Positions 52,033 through 61,346 of a DNA stretch of 64,000 nt are shown here, in pieces. Made by a program: the position numbers and the translations under genes. The stretch comes from JAJDNH01 sp964552395 (GTDB lineage Bacteria > Acidobacteriota > Thermoanaerobaculia > Thermoanaerobaculales > Sulfomarinibacteraceae): contig CAZKGM010000003.1 in assembly GCA_964552395.1 (NCBI GenBank), forward strand, positions 124,001 through 188,000, written 5' to 3'. Every line of letters starts with the position of its first letter. Positions within the stretch are counted from its first letter, which is position 1. The notes beneath the pieces were generated by a model. The model saw only the letters and a list, made by a program, of their open reading frames with translations, was not told where the DNA came from and made no database searches.

Positions 52033-52560
52033 ATGATCGCACTGCTTTTCGGACTGCTGCTCGCACCCCAGGTTCAACCGGCAGCTCACACACGACCGAT
52101 GGCGCGGGCGGTCGAGATCCACGAGCTCTTCACCGCCAAGAACGGCGCCGTCCTCTGGATTCTCAACGGCACGCACGGCTTCGACCTCGGGCGTGTCGAG
52201 CCGCTTCCCGTACCGATAACGGTGTGGCGGTCGGAAGTTCCGATGGGTGAAGGCACCTGGATCGAGTTCCTGACCCGCACCTACCTGAACATGGGAGCGT
52301 TCCGTACCGCGGTCCCGGCTCCGGGCGAACGCTGCGGAATCGAGATCCCGATTCTGCCCGGTACCTGGTGGGTCATTCTGATCAACCAGGTCGACGGGCA
52401 GAACCGCGTGCTCGGTCGCTTCGAGGTCGGCCCGCGGCTGGCCCGGCTCGCCCAAGAACTGAACCAGGCGGCACAGCGCCCGAGATCAGCGCCGGCCGCG
52501 AGCGCACGCCGCATAGCTCGTCCGCGCACCCCCAGCCCCCGGCAGAGCCCACAACGCTGA
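52033..52560 (+). CDS. Secreted protein of unknown function
   Basis: 175 residues. A short hydrophobic N-terminus (MIALLFGLLLAPQVQPAA) may be a signal. The middle (about 25-130, IEHEL-like start, VPMGEGTWIEFLTRTYLNMG, LPGTWWVILINQVDGQNRVL) looks beta-rich. The C-terminus is basic and Pro/Ala-rich. GGAGG lies five bases before the ATG. The start is one base after the antiporter stop, so they are probably co-transcribed. I do not recognise the family. Confidence 0.65.
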   Translation: MIALLFGLLLAPQVQPAAHTRPMARAVEIHELFTAKNGAVLWILNGTHGFDLGRVEPLPVPITVWRSEVPMGEGTWIEFLTRTYLNMGAFRTAVPAPGERCGIEIPILPGTWWVILINQVDGQNRVLGRFEVGPRLARLAQELNQAAQRPRSAPAASARRIARPRTPSPRQSPQR

Positions 52561-52627
52561 CGAGCTGAAGACACGCTCATGGCCCCGTCTCGCGGATCCC
52601 AGCGGAGCCGGGTTTTCCGGTCAAGTT

Positions 52628-53086
52628 CTACTTGACGTCGGCAAAAACGTAGAGCCTGGCGGTCGCGCTGAGGACGTCACCCTGGATCTTGTAGGTCTGA
52701 TGGAAGGTCCTGGGCTCGCCGCTCCGAACCCGCACGGTCTTGCACTCCAATCGCTGCAGGAGGCTGCCGCGCTCGTCTTCGAAGAGGAGCACGATATCGA
52801 CCTTCGCGGTCGATTCGCCGACGTTCTCGAACCCCAAGTGCACCCGCACCTTGACCGCGCGGCCCGACTCGAACGGCGGCTCGGCCAGCGGCTCGACTTG
52901 CACCTGCGTCCAACGAACGCCCGCGACCTCCACGTTCGGAGCGAGGGAGTCCCCGACGTGGTAGGGCAGCTCCTCCTGAAACGGATTGTCAGCTTTGCGG
53001 TAGGTCGGCTGCTGCGCCGCGACCGGAGGAGCACACAGCAGAGCCAGAGCGAACCCTCCAACGAGCCTCTTCCACAAATGTTTCAT
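52628..53086 (-). CDS. Secreted protein of unknown function
   Basis: 152 residues with a clear signal peptide (LVGGFALALLCAPPVAAQ). The mature part (about 25-152) looks like an Ig-like beta sandwich (VKVRVHLGFENVGESTAKVD, IVLLFEDERGSLLQRLECK). No family recognised. It stands alone, convergent with the preceding secreted-protein gene and divergent from the RNase gene. Confidence 0.72.
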   Translation of the reverse strand: MKHLWKRLVGGFALALLCAPPVAAQQPTYRKADNPFQEELPYHVGDSLAPNVEVAGVRWTQVQVEPLAEPPFESGRAVKVRVHLGFENVGESTAKVDIVLLFEDERGSLLQRLECKTVRVRSGEPRTFHQTYKIQGDVLSATARLYVFADVK

Positions 53087-53526
53087 TGCATTCCTCGCGG
53101 CACGACCGACTCACATTCGGTGACGGTGGTCACTGTTGGTCCCATTATACACGGAGAATCGAGCTGCAAAGGACGCTTCGCCCACTCCCGCCAGGTCCGG
53201 AAACCAACCCCTTGTGCCAGTGTGAAGGTGGACGACGCGAGAAACGCAACCTTCTCAGCGGCTCTGGAGCCCGGACGGCCGCGCCGCAGACGCCCATTAC
53301 CGCGTGCCCAAAGAGGGCGACGCCACGAAAGCGATTCGCTTCGCCAACCTGCAGAGGGATGCGGGCGGAGGAGCTCCTCGACGCGCGGGCCAACCTGCGC
53401 TATGGTGAGTTCGTACGGAGGTGCGCAGGGCCGACCTCCGCGAGCCGCGCTGGGACGTGTCGAATCTCGTCCCTTGGCCGAGGCAAGCCCCGGTCCGATT
53501 CCCACGGCCCGTGCACGGGAGCACAT
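53087..53526. other. Divergent intergenic region containing a family C repeat
   Basis: 440 bases between the start of a secreted-protein gene and RNase E/G. It contains a family C copy (53262-53318) and possible -10 boxes TATGGT (53401-53406) for the RNase gene and, on the minus strand, TATAAT-like sequence near 53145-53150. No gene supported. Confidence 0.55.
53262..53318 (+). repeat. Family C repeat copy 4 (degenerate)
   Basis: CTCTGGAGCCCGGACGGCCGC, GCCGCAGACGCCC and AGAGGGCG correspond in order to the copies at 1293, 1552 and 5703. The hairpin arms are mutated. Confidence 0.55.
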
Positions 53527-55542
53527 GTGACGCGACGAATGCTGATCAATGCACAGCGTCCCCAGGAGCTGCGCATTGCCCTCACGACCGGCAACACCCT
53601 TGACGACTACCAGGTGGCGGTGGCTCAGTCGGGGCTGACGCGTGGCAACATCTACCGCGGTGTGGTGGCATCCGTTCAGCCCAGCCTGAACGCGGCCTTC
53701 GTCGCCTACGGCGCCGCCCGCGACGGCATGCTGCGCAGCCACGACGTCGTCCCTCAGGCGTACCACCGGCCCCCAGGCGAAGGCAACCGCGGACCGCGCG
53801 TCGAGCGGGTCCTCGAGCGGGGCCGGCCGTTGCTGGTGCAGATCACGAAGGACCCGTCCGGCGACAAGGGCGCGGGGATGACGACCAACGTCAGCCTCGC
53901 CGGACGCTATCTCGTGCTGATGCCGTACGACGACGTGCGGGGCATTTCCCGCAAGGTCGAAGACGAGGAGGAGCGGCGAGAGATCCGCGAGGTCGCCGCC
54001 AAGCTCGAGATCCCCGAGGGCTTCGGGTTCATCGTCCGCACCAACGCGCTCAACCAGAACAAGACCGCTCTCAACCGTGACCTCAATGCACTACTCAGGC
54101 TCTGGAAGCGCATCCGCACCGAGGCCAACCAGGGGAAGGGGCCGCGCCTGCTGTACAGCGATCAGGACCTGATCGTGCAGGCGGTGCGTGACATGCTCGA
54201 CAGCTCGGTCGACGAGGTCCTGGTGGACGACGACGACGCGTTCGAGCACGTCAAGACGGCGATGCGCGCCTTCATGCCACGAACCAAGACCCGCCTCATA
54301 CGCTACCGCGAGCGGCTGCCGCTGTTCTCGCGCTACACGCTGGAGCAGCAGTTAGAGAGCATCTTCCAGCCCAAGGTCCACCTCCCTGCGGGAGGCTCGA
54401 TCGTGATCGAGGGCACCGAGGCGCTGACCGCCATCGATGTCAACTCGGGCCGCTCTACGCGCGGCGGTAGCCAGGAAGAGACCGCCTACTCGACCAACCT
54501 CGAGGCGGCACGCGAGGTGGCCCGCCAGCTCCGCCTGCGCGACATCGGCGGCCTCATCGTCGTCGACTTCATTGACATGTACTCGCGCAAGCACCAGCGG
54601 GAGGTGGAGAAGGAGCTCCGCGAGGCGGTCAAGGCCGATCGCGCTCGGGTGACGATCGGCAGGATCAGCCTCAACGGGCTGCTCGAGATCAACCGCCAGC
54701 GCCTGAAGACGCCGCTCGTTCTGCGCACCCACCGGCAGTGTCCCACATGCGGCGGCAGCGGACGAATCCCCAGCCCCGAGACGGTCAGCCTCAACCTGAT
54801 GCGACGAATCGAGGAGCGAGCCGCCTTGGGCGGCGTGGCCACCGTGCAGGCCCGCCTCCATCCCGAGCTCGCGGACGCCTTTCAGAACGATTACCGTGCC
54901 GACCTCGCCGCACTCGAGCGCGAGTACGACATCCGCATCGAGATCGTCGCCGCGGCCGGCCTCCATCGCTCCGAGGAGGAGATCGAATGGACCCGGCGCA
55001 AGCCGAAGGAGGAGGAGGCTGCCCCGCAACCTGCTGTCCTCGTCACCGACCTCACTACCGGCGGCGGCTCATCGTCTGCCACCGCCAAGCCCGGCGCTGC
55101 GAAGGTCAAGCCCGCCGACACGGAGAACGGTGAGGAGTCGCGCCCGAAGCGGCGACGCCGCGGCGGCAGGCGGAGGCGCAAGCTGACGGTCGAGGCGGAC
55201 AGCGGCGTGACGGAAGAGCCCAACAACAGCCGCGACTCCGAGCCGCCGGCCCCAGAGCCCCCCCCCGCTCAAGAGAACACGGATGATGACAGCAACGGCT
55301 CGCGGGAAACGAGCGACGCTCCGAGAACCGGCACGAGACGCCGTGGGCGCCGCGGCGGTCGCCGCCGCAAGAAGCCGTCTTCCGACCAACCTGCCGCCGA
55401 GGCTCAGGCGGTCACCGTAGAGGACCCGCCGCCGCCCCATCTTCAGGAACCGACCCAGCCCCCCCAGAGTCCGCCCGCAAGCTCACCACCGCTGGCCGCG
55501 AAGCGCCGCCTGTGGCCACGGATCTTCGGCGAGGACGACTAG
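53527..55542 (+). CDS. rng: Ribonuclease E/G
   Basis: 671 residues. The GTG start has GGGAG five bases upstream and the product begins MTRRMLINAQRPQELRIALT, as RNase G/E proteins do. An S1-like RNA-binding part (about 35-130) is followed by the DNase I-like catalytic region with EALTAIDVNSGRSTRG and IVVDFIDM metal-binding aspartates, and the Zn-link CPTCGGSGR. The C-terminal 170 residues are disordered, Pro/Glu-rich and carry two basic patches (KRRRRGGRRRRKL, RRRGRRGGRRRKK), probably RNA-binding or degradosome scaffold. Single-stranded RNA cleavage in mRNA decay and rRNA processing. Confidence 0.94.
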   Translation: MTRRMLINAQRPQELRIALTTGNTLDDYQVAVAQSGLTRGNIYRGVVASVQPSLNAAFVAYGAARDGMLRSHDVVPQAYHRPPGEGNRGPRVERVLERGRPLLVQITKDPSGDKGAGMTTNVSLAGRYLVLMPYDDVRGISRKVEDEEERREIREVAAKLEIPEGFGFIVRTNALNQNKTALNRDLNALLRLWKRIRTEANQGKGPRLLYSDQDLIVQAVRDMLDSSVDEVLVDDDDAFEHVKTAMRAFMPRTKTRLIRYRERLPLFSRYTLEQQLESIFQPKVHLPAGGSIVIEGTEALTAIDVNSGRSTRGGSQEETAYSTNLEAAREVARQLRLRDIGGLIVVDFIDMYSRKHQREVEKELREAVKADRARVTIGRISLNGLLEINRQRLKTPLVLRTHRQCPTCGGSGRIPSPETVSLNLMRRIEERAALGGVATVQARLHPELADAFQNDYRADLAALEREYDIRIEIVAAAGLHRSEEEIEWTRRKPKEEEAAPQPAVLVTDLTTGGGSSSATAKPGAAKVKPADTENGEESRPKRRRRGGRRRRKLTVEADSGVTEEPNNSRDSEPPAPEPPPAQENTDDDSNGSRETSDAPRTGTRRRGRRGGRRRKKPSSDQPAAEAQAVTVEDPPPPHLQEPTQPPQSPPASSPPLAAKRRLWPRIFGEDD

Positions 55543-55565
55543 CGATTCGCTGCGCGAATCGCTAG
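55539..55565. terminator. Perfect hairpin containing the RNase E/G stop codon
   Basis: CTAGCGATTCGC (55539-55550), loop TGC, GCGAATCGCTAG (55554-55565): a 12-bp perfect stem that includes the TAG at 55540-55542. There is no U-tract on either strand, so it may be an RNA-stabilising end or the edge of the adjacent repeat rather than a classical terminator. Confidence 0.55.
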
Positions 55566-55743
55566 CCCGGATCGTTCATGCGCGATCCTAGCGAGACCGG
55601 CGAGACGCTTGTCAGCGCTGGGTTCTGAGCGGCGAGCTGCCACAGGCATATTCGGAGTGTATGTTGAGGACAGCGAGATGCGAAGAGCACGGCGATGGTT
55701 GGCGTCTCGCCGGTCGCAGTAGAGTGCAAGTGAATGATCTGGG

Positions 55744-55746
<3 letters not shown>
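55563..55746 (-). repeat. Family E element, full length, with inverted ends
   Basis: The left end AGCCCGGATCGTTCA (about 55563-55577) and the right end read on the minus strand AGCCCAGATCATTCA (about 55732-55746) are inverted copies. Inside them, ACCGGCGAGACGC (55596-55608) and GCGTCTCGCCGGT (55702-55714) are a perfect 13-bp inverted repeat. The centre, on the minus strand, has GTGCTCTTCGCATCTCGCTG and ACATACACTCCGAATATGCC. It fills the whole gap between rng and prfA. Confidence 0.75.
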
Positions 55747-56814
<1,068 letters not shown>

Positions 56815-56898
56815 GTCGGTCCCCTGGCAAAAACCCCGCGCGACCGCGACGGTCGACACGGGGCTCCTGATAGCCGCCCGCAGGCGGCCAGTCGTCAG

Positions 56899-57114
56899 CT
56901 ACTTCTTCTTGGCCTCGGCCTTTCCGTAGCGCCGCTCGAACTTCTCTACCATACCCGCGGTGTCGACGAGCTTCTGCTTGCCGGTGAAGAACGGGTGGCA
57001 GGCTGAGCAGATCTCCAGACGCAACTCCTTCTTGGTGGAGCGGGTCTTGAAGGTACTGCCGCACGCGCAACGAACCTCAACCTCGTGGTACTCGGGATGG
57101 ACTCCTGGCTTCAT
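56899..57114 (-). CDS. rpmE: Ribosomal protein bL31, zinc-binding form
   Basis: 71 residues. It starts MKPGVHPEYHEVEVRCACGS and carries the paired cysteines CAC and CSAC that bind zinc. GHPFFTGKQK-type sequence (CHPFFTGKQKLVDTAGMVEK) is diagnostic. GAGG precedes the ATG. The zinc-binding form is normally used when zinc is sufficient. It is probably co-transcribed with prfA. Confidence 0.95.
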   Translation of the reverse strand: MKPGVHPEYHEVEVRCACGSTFKTRSTKKELRLEICSACHPFFTGKQKLVDTAGMVEKFERRYGKAEAKKK

Positions 57115-57202
57115 AATGCACCTCACCGTGACCAATGGGCCACAGAACGCGCAGTATACGCTGGCCACCTCACGCTGGCAAGTGGATCACCACACCCAAC
57201 GC

Positions 57203-57253
57203 ACCGAAAAGGAGCCCCCCGGTCAGGACACGAAGGCCCCAACCGGGGGACTC
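57203..57253 (-). terminator. Rho-independent terminator downstream of sat
   Basis: On the minus strand GAGTCCCCCGGT pairs with ACCGGGGGGCTC (12 bp with one G-U), a 20-base loop between, followed by CCTTTTCGG. It closes the sulfur-metabolism gene run before rpmE. Confidence 0.8.
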
Positions 57254-57268
57254 AGGGGGGGCTAGTTG

Positions 57269-58543
57269 CTATCTCTTCTTCGGCGAGGCGTCACCGGTCG
57301 CAGCGCCGTGCAGCTTGACCTCGACCTTCTCCTCGAGGCTGTCGTAGTACTCGTTCAGAACGGCAATGACCTCGGGTCTGGAGAACTCCTTCGGTACCGG
57401 CTTGCCTTCGCTCATCAGCTTCCGCAGCATCGTGCCGGACAGCAGCAGGCGGGAGCCGCCCTGGTAGTCGCCGTTTTCGTCGATGACGGCCTTGGATTCG
57501 TGCGGGCAAGTCTTCATCGAAGCCATGGAGCCACAGTCGTAGCAGTAGAAGGTCCAGTCCATGGCCAGCGGCCGCAGGACGAGCGCGTCGTGGGGAATCT
57601 CCGAGAAGATCTTCTGCGCGTCGAACGGGCCGTAGTAGTCGCCAACGCCGGCGTGGTCACGGCCGACAATGAGGTGGCTGCAGCCGTAGTTCTGGCGGAA
57701 TACCGCGTGCAGCAGGGCCTCACGCGGTCCGGCATAGCGCATCTCCATGGGGTAGCCGCCCTGCACCACACGCTCCTTGCGGAAGTAGTTGTCGACCAAC
57801 GCCTGGATTGCTTTGACCCGTGTGTCGGCCGGAATGTCACCAGGCTTGAGCTTGCCCACCAGCTGGTGAATGTAGACGCCATCGCACACCTCGATCGCGA
57901 TCCACGCCAGGTAAGCGTGCGAGTTGTGCATGGGGTTGCGCAGCTGTAGCGCCGCCACCGTGCTCCAACCGCGCTCCTCGAAGATCTTGCGGGCGTCGGC
58001 CGGCCGCTGGTAGATCTCCTTGAACATCTCCGGGTAATACGACTCGGAGAGCACCTTCACCGGACCGGCCAGGTTCACCGGCCCCTGCGCCATCACCTTC
58101 TGCACGCCCGGATGCTGGGTGTCGGTAGTGCGGAACACCTGCTCGCACTCGTGCGCCTTGTCGATGACGTACTTCTCGGTCACCTTCATGGTACCCATCA
58201 GCGTCCCGGTCTCGGTGTCGACGAGCGCCACCTCCTCGCCGACGGCGATGGAGTCGGCGAGGGCCTGCTCCGCCGAGAGCGTGATGGGAATGGGCCAGAA
58301 CAGCCCACCCTTGGACGGCATCCGGTACTCGTCGCACACTCCCTTCCAGTCGTCATGGCCCATGAAGCCTTCCAGCGGCGTGAACGCACCGATTCCCATC
58401 ATGATGAGATCCGACGTCTCGCGGCTGGTCATGGGCACCTGCTTCAGTGTCTTTGCCCGCGCCTCCTCCTTGGTGCGCTGCGCACCCTCGAGGAGCAGCG
58501 GCTTCAGCTCGGCGCTGCCGTGGGGCGGTACCAATCGACTCAT
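57269..58543 (-). CDS. sat: Sulfate adenylyltransferase (ATP sulfurylase), dissimilatory type
   Basis: 424 residues, the homo-oligomeric form. LQLRNPMHNSHAYLAW contains the QxRNPxHxxH site (H206, H209). GRDHAGVGDYYGPFDAQ is the GRD loop. FYCYDCGSMASMKTCPH adds zinc-type cysteines seen in prokaryotic dissimilatory enzymes. It interconverts sulfate plus ATP with APS plus pyrophosphate in the cytoplasm. Last gene of a minus-strand run with qmoB, qmoC, the haem/TauE fusion and the TIGR02186-like gene. AAGGAGG lies six bases before the ATG. Confidence 0.96.
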   Translation of the reverse strand: MSRLVPPHGSAELKPLLLEGAQRTKEEARAKTLKQVPMTSRETSDLIMMGIGAFTPLEGFMGHDDWKGVCDEYRMPSKGGLFWPIPITLSAEQALADSIAVGEEVALVDTETGTLMGTMKVTEKYVIDKAHECEQVFRTTDTQHPGVQKVMAQGPVNLAGPVKVLSESYYPEMFKEIYQRPADARKIFEERGWSTVAALQLRNPMHNSHAYLAWIAIEVCDGVYIHQLVGKLKPGDIPADTRVKAIQALVDNYFRKERVVQGGYPMEMRYAGPREALLHAVFRQNYGCSHLIVGRDHAGVGDYYGPFDAQKIFSEIPHDALVLRPLAMDWTFYCYDCGSMASMKTCPHESKAVIDENGDYQGGSRLLLSGTMLRKLMSEGKPVPKEFSRPEVIAVLNEYYDSLEEKVEVKLHGAATGDASPKKR

Positions 58544-58559
58544 GTGATCCTCCTTGTGG

Positions 58560-59372
58560 TCAATGGTTTGTCCGTTTTCGAAAGACTGTGCCGGCGAGCC
58601 ATCCGGCCGCCAGAGCGATCCCGATCGTAATCAGCCCGTAGAGCAGGGCGCGGCGCTCGGCCAAGCGCGACAGCCACGCCACCATCCCGGAGCGGCCGAC
58701 GAAGAGCTCGGTGGACGCCGTTCCGATGACCCCGTCTCCGGCGAGGAAGAAGGCGGAGATCTCATACCTGCCTTCCGGCGCCTCGGCCGGAAGCACGGCC
58801 TGGTAGTAGTACATGGAATCGTCGTTGAGGCGGATTCGGTTCGTGTTCACCGCATACAGGCCACGCGAGGCCTGCAGCTTCCAGAACCCTCTGAGCAGAC
58901 GCAGCACCTCCTGCCGCCCGGCCTTCCCCCTCAGTACATCGACCTCGGCCCGCTCCTCCAATTCCCGCAGGCCGACGATCTCGCCGATCCGCGCCAGCGC
59001 GGGGTTGACCGCGGCCAGCGCATCGCTCTCCGGGCAAGGGTAAAGGACGTTTCCCTGCGGGCAGCTGAGGCTGACCAAGTACAGCCGCGGCACACGGTGC
59101 ACCGCGTACTGGTGCACTCCGAGCCAGAACGGTCCGACGCGTCCCTTCTCCATCAGGCGGACGGTGGCGGTCGTCGGGGAGGAGATGACCGAGACGACCC
59201 GCTCCGTGCCGGCCGGAACCCGCCCGTAAATGAAGACCTCCTCGCCAGAGAACCCCGCGGAGATGTGCACCCGGCGCACCGCGACGTGCAGGTGGTCGCT
59301 CCCGTTCTGTGCTGCGACGGTGGACGCGGCCAGGAAAAGCGTCAGGGTGGCGGCAGTGCGCAGTAGCCTCAT
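58560..59372 (-). CDS. TIGR02186-like membrane-anchored extracytoplasmic protein
   Basis: 270 residues. Signal peptide (MRLLRTAATLTLFLAASTVA), a beta-rich extracytoplasmic part (about 22-235, with AGFSGEEVFIYGRVPAGTER, VGPFWLGVHQYAVHRVPRLY and GRYEISAFFLAGDGVIG) and a C-terminal anchor (LLYGLITIGIALAAGWLAGT) followed by a basic tail. This matches my memory of the TIGR02186 family, whose genes usually sit beside TauE/SafE exporters, as here. The start shares one base with the stop of the fusion gene (TGATG). It is a candidate partner or periplasmic lid of the exporter; the role is not established. Confidence 0.75.
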   Translation of the reverse strand: MRLLRTAATLTLFLAASTVAAQNGSDHLHVAVRRVHISAGFSGEEVFIYGRVPAGTERVVSVISSPTTATVRLMEKGRVGPFWLGVHQYAVHRVPRLYLVSLSCPQGNVLYPCPESDALAAVNPALARIGEIVGLRELEERAEVDVLRGKAGRQEVLRLLRGFWKLQASRGLYAVNTNRIRLNDDSMYYYQAVLPAEAPEGRYEISAFFLAGDGVIGTASTELFVGRSGMVAWLSRLAERRALLYGLITIGIALAAGWLAGTVFRKRTNH

Positions 59373-61330
59373 CAGTGGCCTCCGCCTGAGGTCGCAAACT
59401 GAATGAGGTGTTCGGGCGTCGCCATCAGCTGGTAGAGCAGAACGAGCATCACCCCGAGGACAATGACGGCCAGCAGGACGCGGATCTGCTCGCCCTTCAG
59501 TCTCCGGCTCGCCATCACGCCGAGCTGGGCGCCAATTGTGGAGCCGGCGAACAGAGCAACCGCCAGCAGCACGTCCACCGTGTGGTTGGTCACCGACTGC
59601 TGCAGGGTGACGTAAGCGCAGGTCAGGACAATCTGGAACAAGCCGGTGCCGACGGCGACGCGGGTCGGGATACCGATCATGTAGATCATCACCGGCATCA
59701 GGATGAACCCGCCGCCGACGCCCAGGAATGCGGCCAGGATCCCGACCACGAAGCCGGCCGTGATCGGGACGAACACCGAGGTTCGCAGGCCCGACTTGGG
59801 GAAGGAGACCTGGATTGGCAAGCGGTCGAACAGCCTGCTGAGGCGACCCGGTCCGGGTTCCGACCCGGGGGACCTGCCGCGCAGTGTGCGAACGCCCTCG
59901 ACGAACATGGTGATGCCGGTGAAACCGAGCAGGAGCACGTACAGCAGCTTGAGGAAGAAGTCGAAGTTCCCCATCGTGCGCAGGGTGTGCACGACCTGAA
60001 CGCCAACGAAGCCCCCGGGCCAGCTGCCCGCAACCATGGCTAGCCCCATCCGGAAGTCGACGTTGCCGAGCCGCGCGTGGGAGATCGCCCCCGAGCTCGC
60101 GCCCGCGGTAATTTGCGCCGCGTCGGTTGCGGCGGCGACCGCCGCCGGGATGCCGATGAGGATCAGCAGCGGCGTCATCAGGAAGCCGCCGCCGACTCCA
60201 AAGATGCCGGAGAGGATGCCGACGACCCCGCCCATTCCGGACACCAGAAGCGGGTTAACGGAGGTGCCGGCAACCGGGAAGTAGAGCTTGAGGCGCGCGA
60301 GCACGCCGCGCACGCCCGGCCTACCTCCCGGATGTCGCACGGCGGCGAGCATGCCCGCGCTGACGCTGCTGTGGCAGGCGGCGCAGGTGGTGCGGATGTT
60401 GTCCGGATTGACTTTCGAGCGCGGGTCCGAGGCCGCCAGAACCAGGTGCGCGCCGTGGCAGGAGACACAGGTGGCGACGTCGTGGATCCCATGCGCGTAG
60501 GCGATACCGTGCACCGAGCTCTCGTAGGAGTCGATGACCGCCAGCGGCAAGCCACTGGTGCGAAGCACATCGGGGTCCTCGTGACACTCCGCACACGTGA
60601 AGACGACCTCCTCCGCTCCCGTCGGCGTCCGCATTCCGGTGGCGGGCGCGATGGCGTGAGCACCATGACAGGAGACACACGTCGGCGACACGCCGTCGCT
60701 GGCAGCGACGCCCGCCGCGTGGGAACTCGCCCGGTACCGTTCGAGCTCCTCCGGATGGCAGTGCCCGCAGGTGACCGCGATCCGCTGCCGGGACACGGGT
60801 GACTCGCGGTTGCCCGGCGCGAGGATGGTGTGGCTGCCGTGGCAGGTGAAGCAGCTGATGGCGACGGCCTCACACCCGCGCCGTTCTCGTGCCGAGGTAT
60901 GAACTCCGCCGCCCCGCGCCGGGATCGACTTCCGTGACGGGGCGGGGGCCCCAACGGCGTAGCGCTCCGCCTCGTGGCAGCCGCTGCACACCCGGTCCAC
61001 ACGGTTCTCGCAGGCCAGCGTGAGCGCGGCCCGCCCGCTCAAGACAGGGTGGGCGCCGTGACAGGCGGTGCACGCCAGCTGACTCGCCTTGAGGTGTCGC
61101 CGGTCGTGGTCCGAGGACAGGTAGGTGCGGGTCACATCGGCGTGGCAGCCGTCACCCGAGCAGCGGGTCGGCCGGCCGCCCGGCTGACCCGGCGGGTGGC
61201 ACGCGACGCACGGTGTACCGGCATGGCCGGCGGCCAGTCGAGGTCCTTCCGCCGCGGCGAGTCCGGACGCCGCCAGCAGGACCGCCGCGAGCACCGTCCC
61301 GGAGAGTCGCCGCGTCGCTGGGCCCGCCAT
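59372..61330 (-). CDS. Multihaem c-type cytochrome fused to TauE/SafE exporter
   Basis: 652 residues. Signal peptide 1-27. Residues 41-320 carry nine CxxCH motifs (C41, C87, C115, C160, C188, C218, C246, C288, C316) and one CX4CH (C57-C62-H63), so up to ten haems, with extra CHGAH/CHGSH histidines for axial ligation. Residues about 345-652 are a TauE/SafE permease with two inverted halves, each holding the GVGGGF motif (GIFGVGGGFLMTPLLILIGI and AFLGVGGGFILMPVMIYMIG), and eight or so membrane helices. The TauE family exports sulfite, sulfoacetate or related anions. The fusion, between qmoC and sat, suggests electron transfer linked to export or handling of a sulfur anion at the outer face of the membrane. 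No frameshift is involved; the linker is continuous. Confidence 0.88.
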   Translation of the reverse strand: MAGPATRRLSGTVLAAVLLAASGLAAAEGPRLAAGHAGTPCVACHPPGQPGGRPTRCSGDGCHADVTRTYLSSDHDRRHLKASQLACTACHGAHPVLSGRAALTLACENRVDRVCSGCHEAERYAVGAPAPSRKSIPARGGGVHTSARERRGCEAVAISCFTCHGSHTILAPGNRESPVSRQRIAVTCGHCHPEELERYRASSHAAGVAASDGVSPTCVSCHGAHAIAPATGMRTPTGAEEVVFTCAECHEDPDVLRTSGLPLAVIDSYESSVHGIAYAHGIHDVATCVSCHGAHLVLAASDPRSKVNPDNIRTTCAACHSSVSAGMLAAVRHPGGRPGVRGVLARLKLYFPVAGTSVNPLLVSGMGGVVGILSGIFGVGGGFLMTPLLILIGIPAAVAAATDAAQITAGASSGAISHARLGNVDFRMGLAMVAGSWPGGFVGVQVVHTLRTMGNFDFFLKLLYVLLLGFTGITMFVEGVRTLRGRSPGSEPGPGRLSRLFDRLPIQVSFPKSGLRTSVFVPITAGFVVGILAAFLGVGGGFILMPVMIYMIGIPTRVAVGTGLFQIVLTCAYVTLQQSVTNHTVDVLLAVALFAGSTIGAQLGVMASRRLKGEQIRVLLAVIVLGVMLVLLYQLMATPEHLIQFATSGGGH

Positions 61331-61346
61331 CAGCGCCTTCCGTCCG

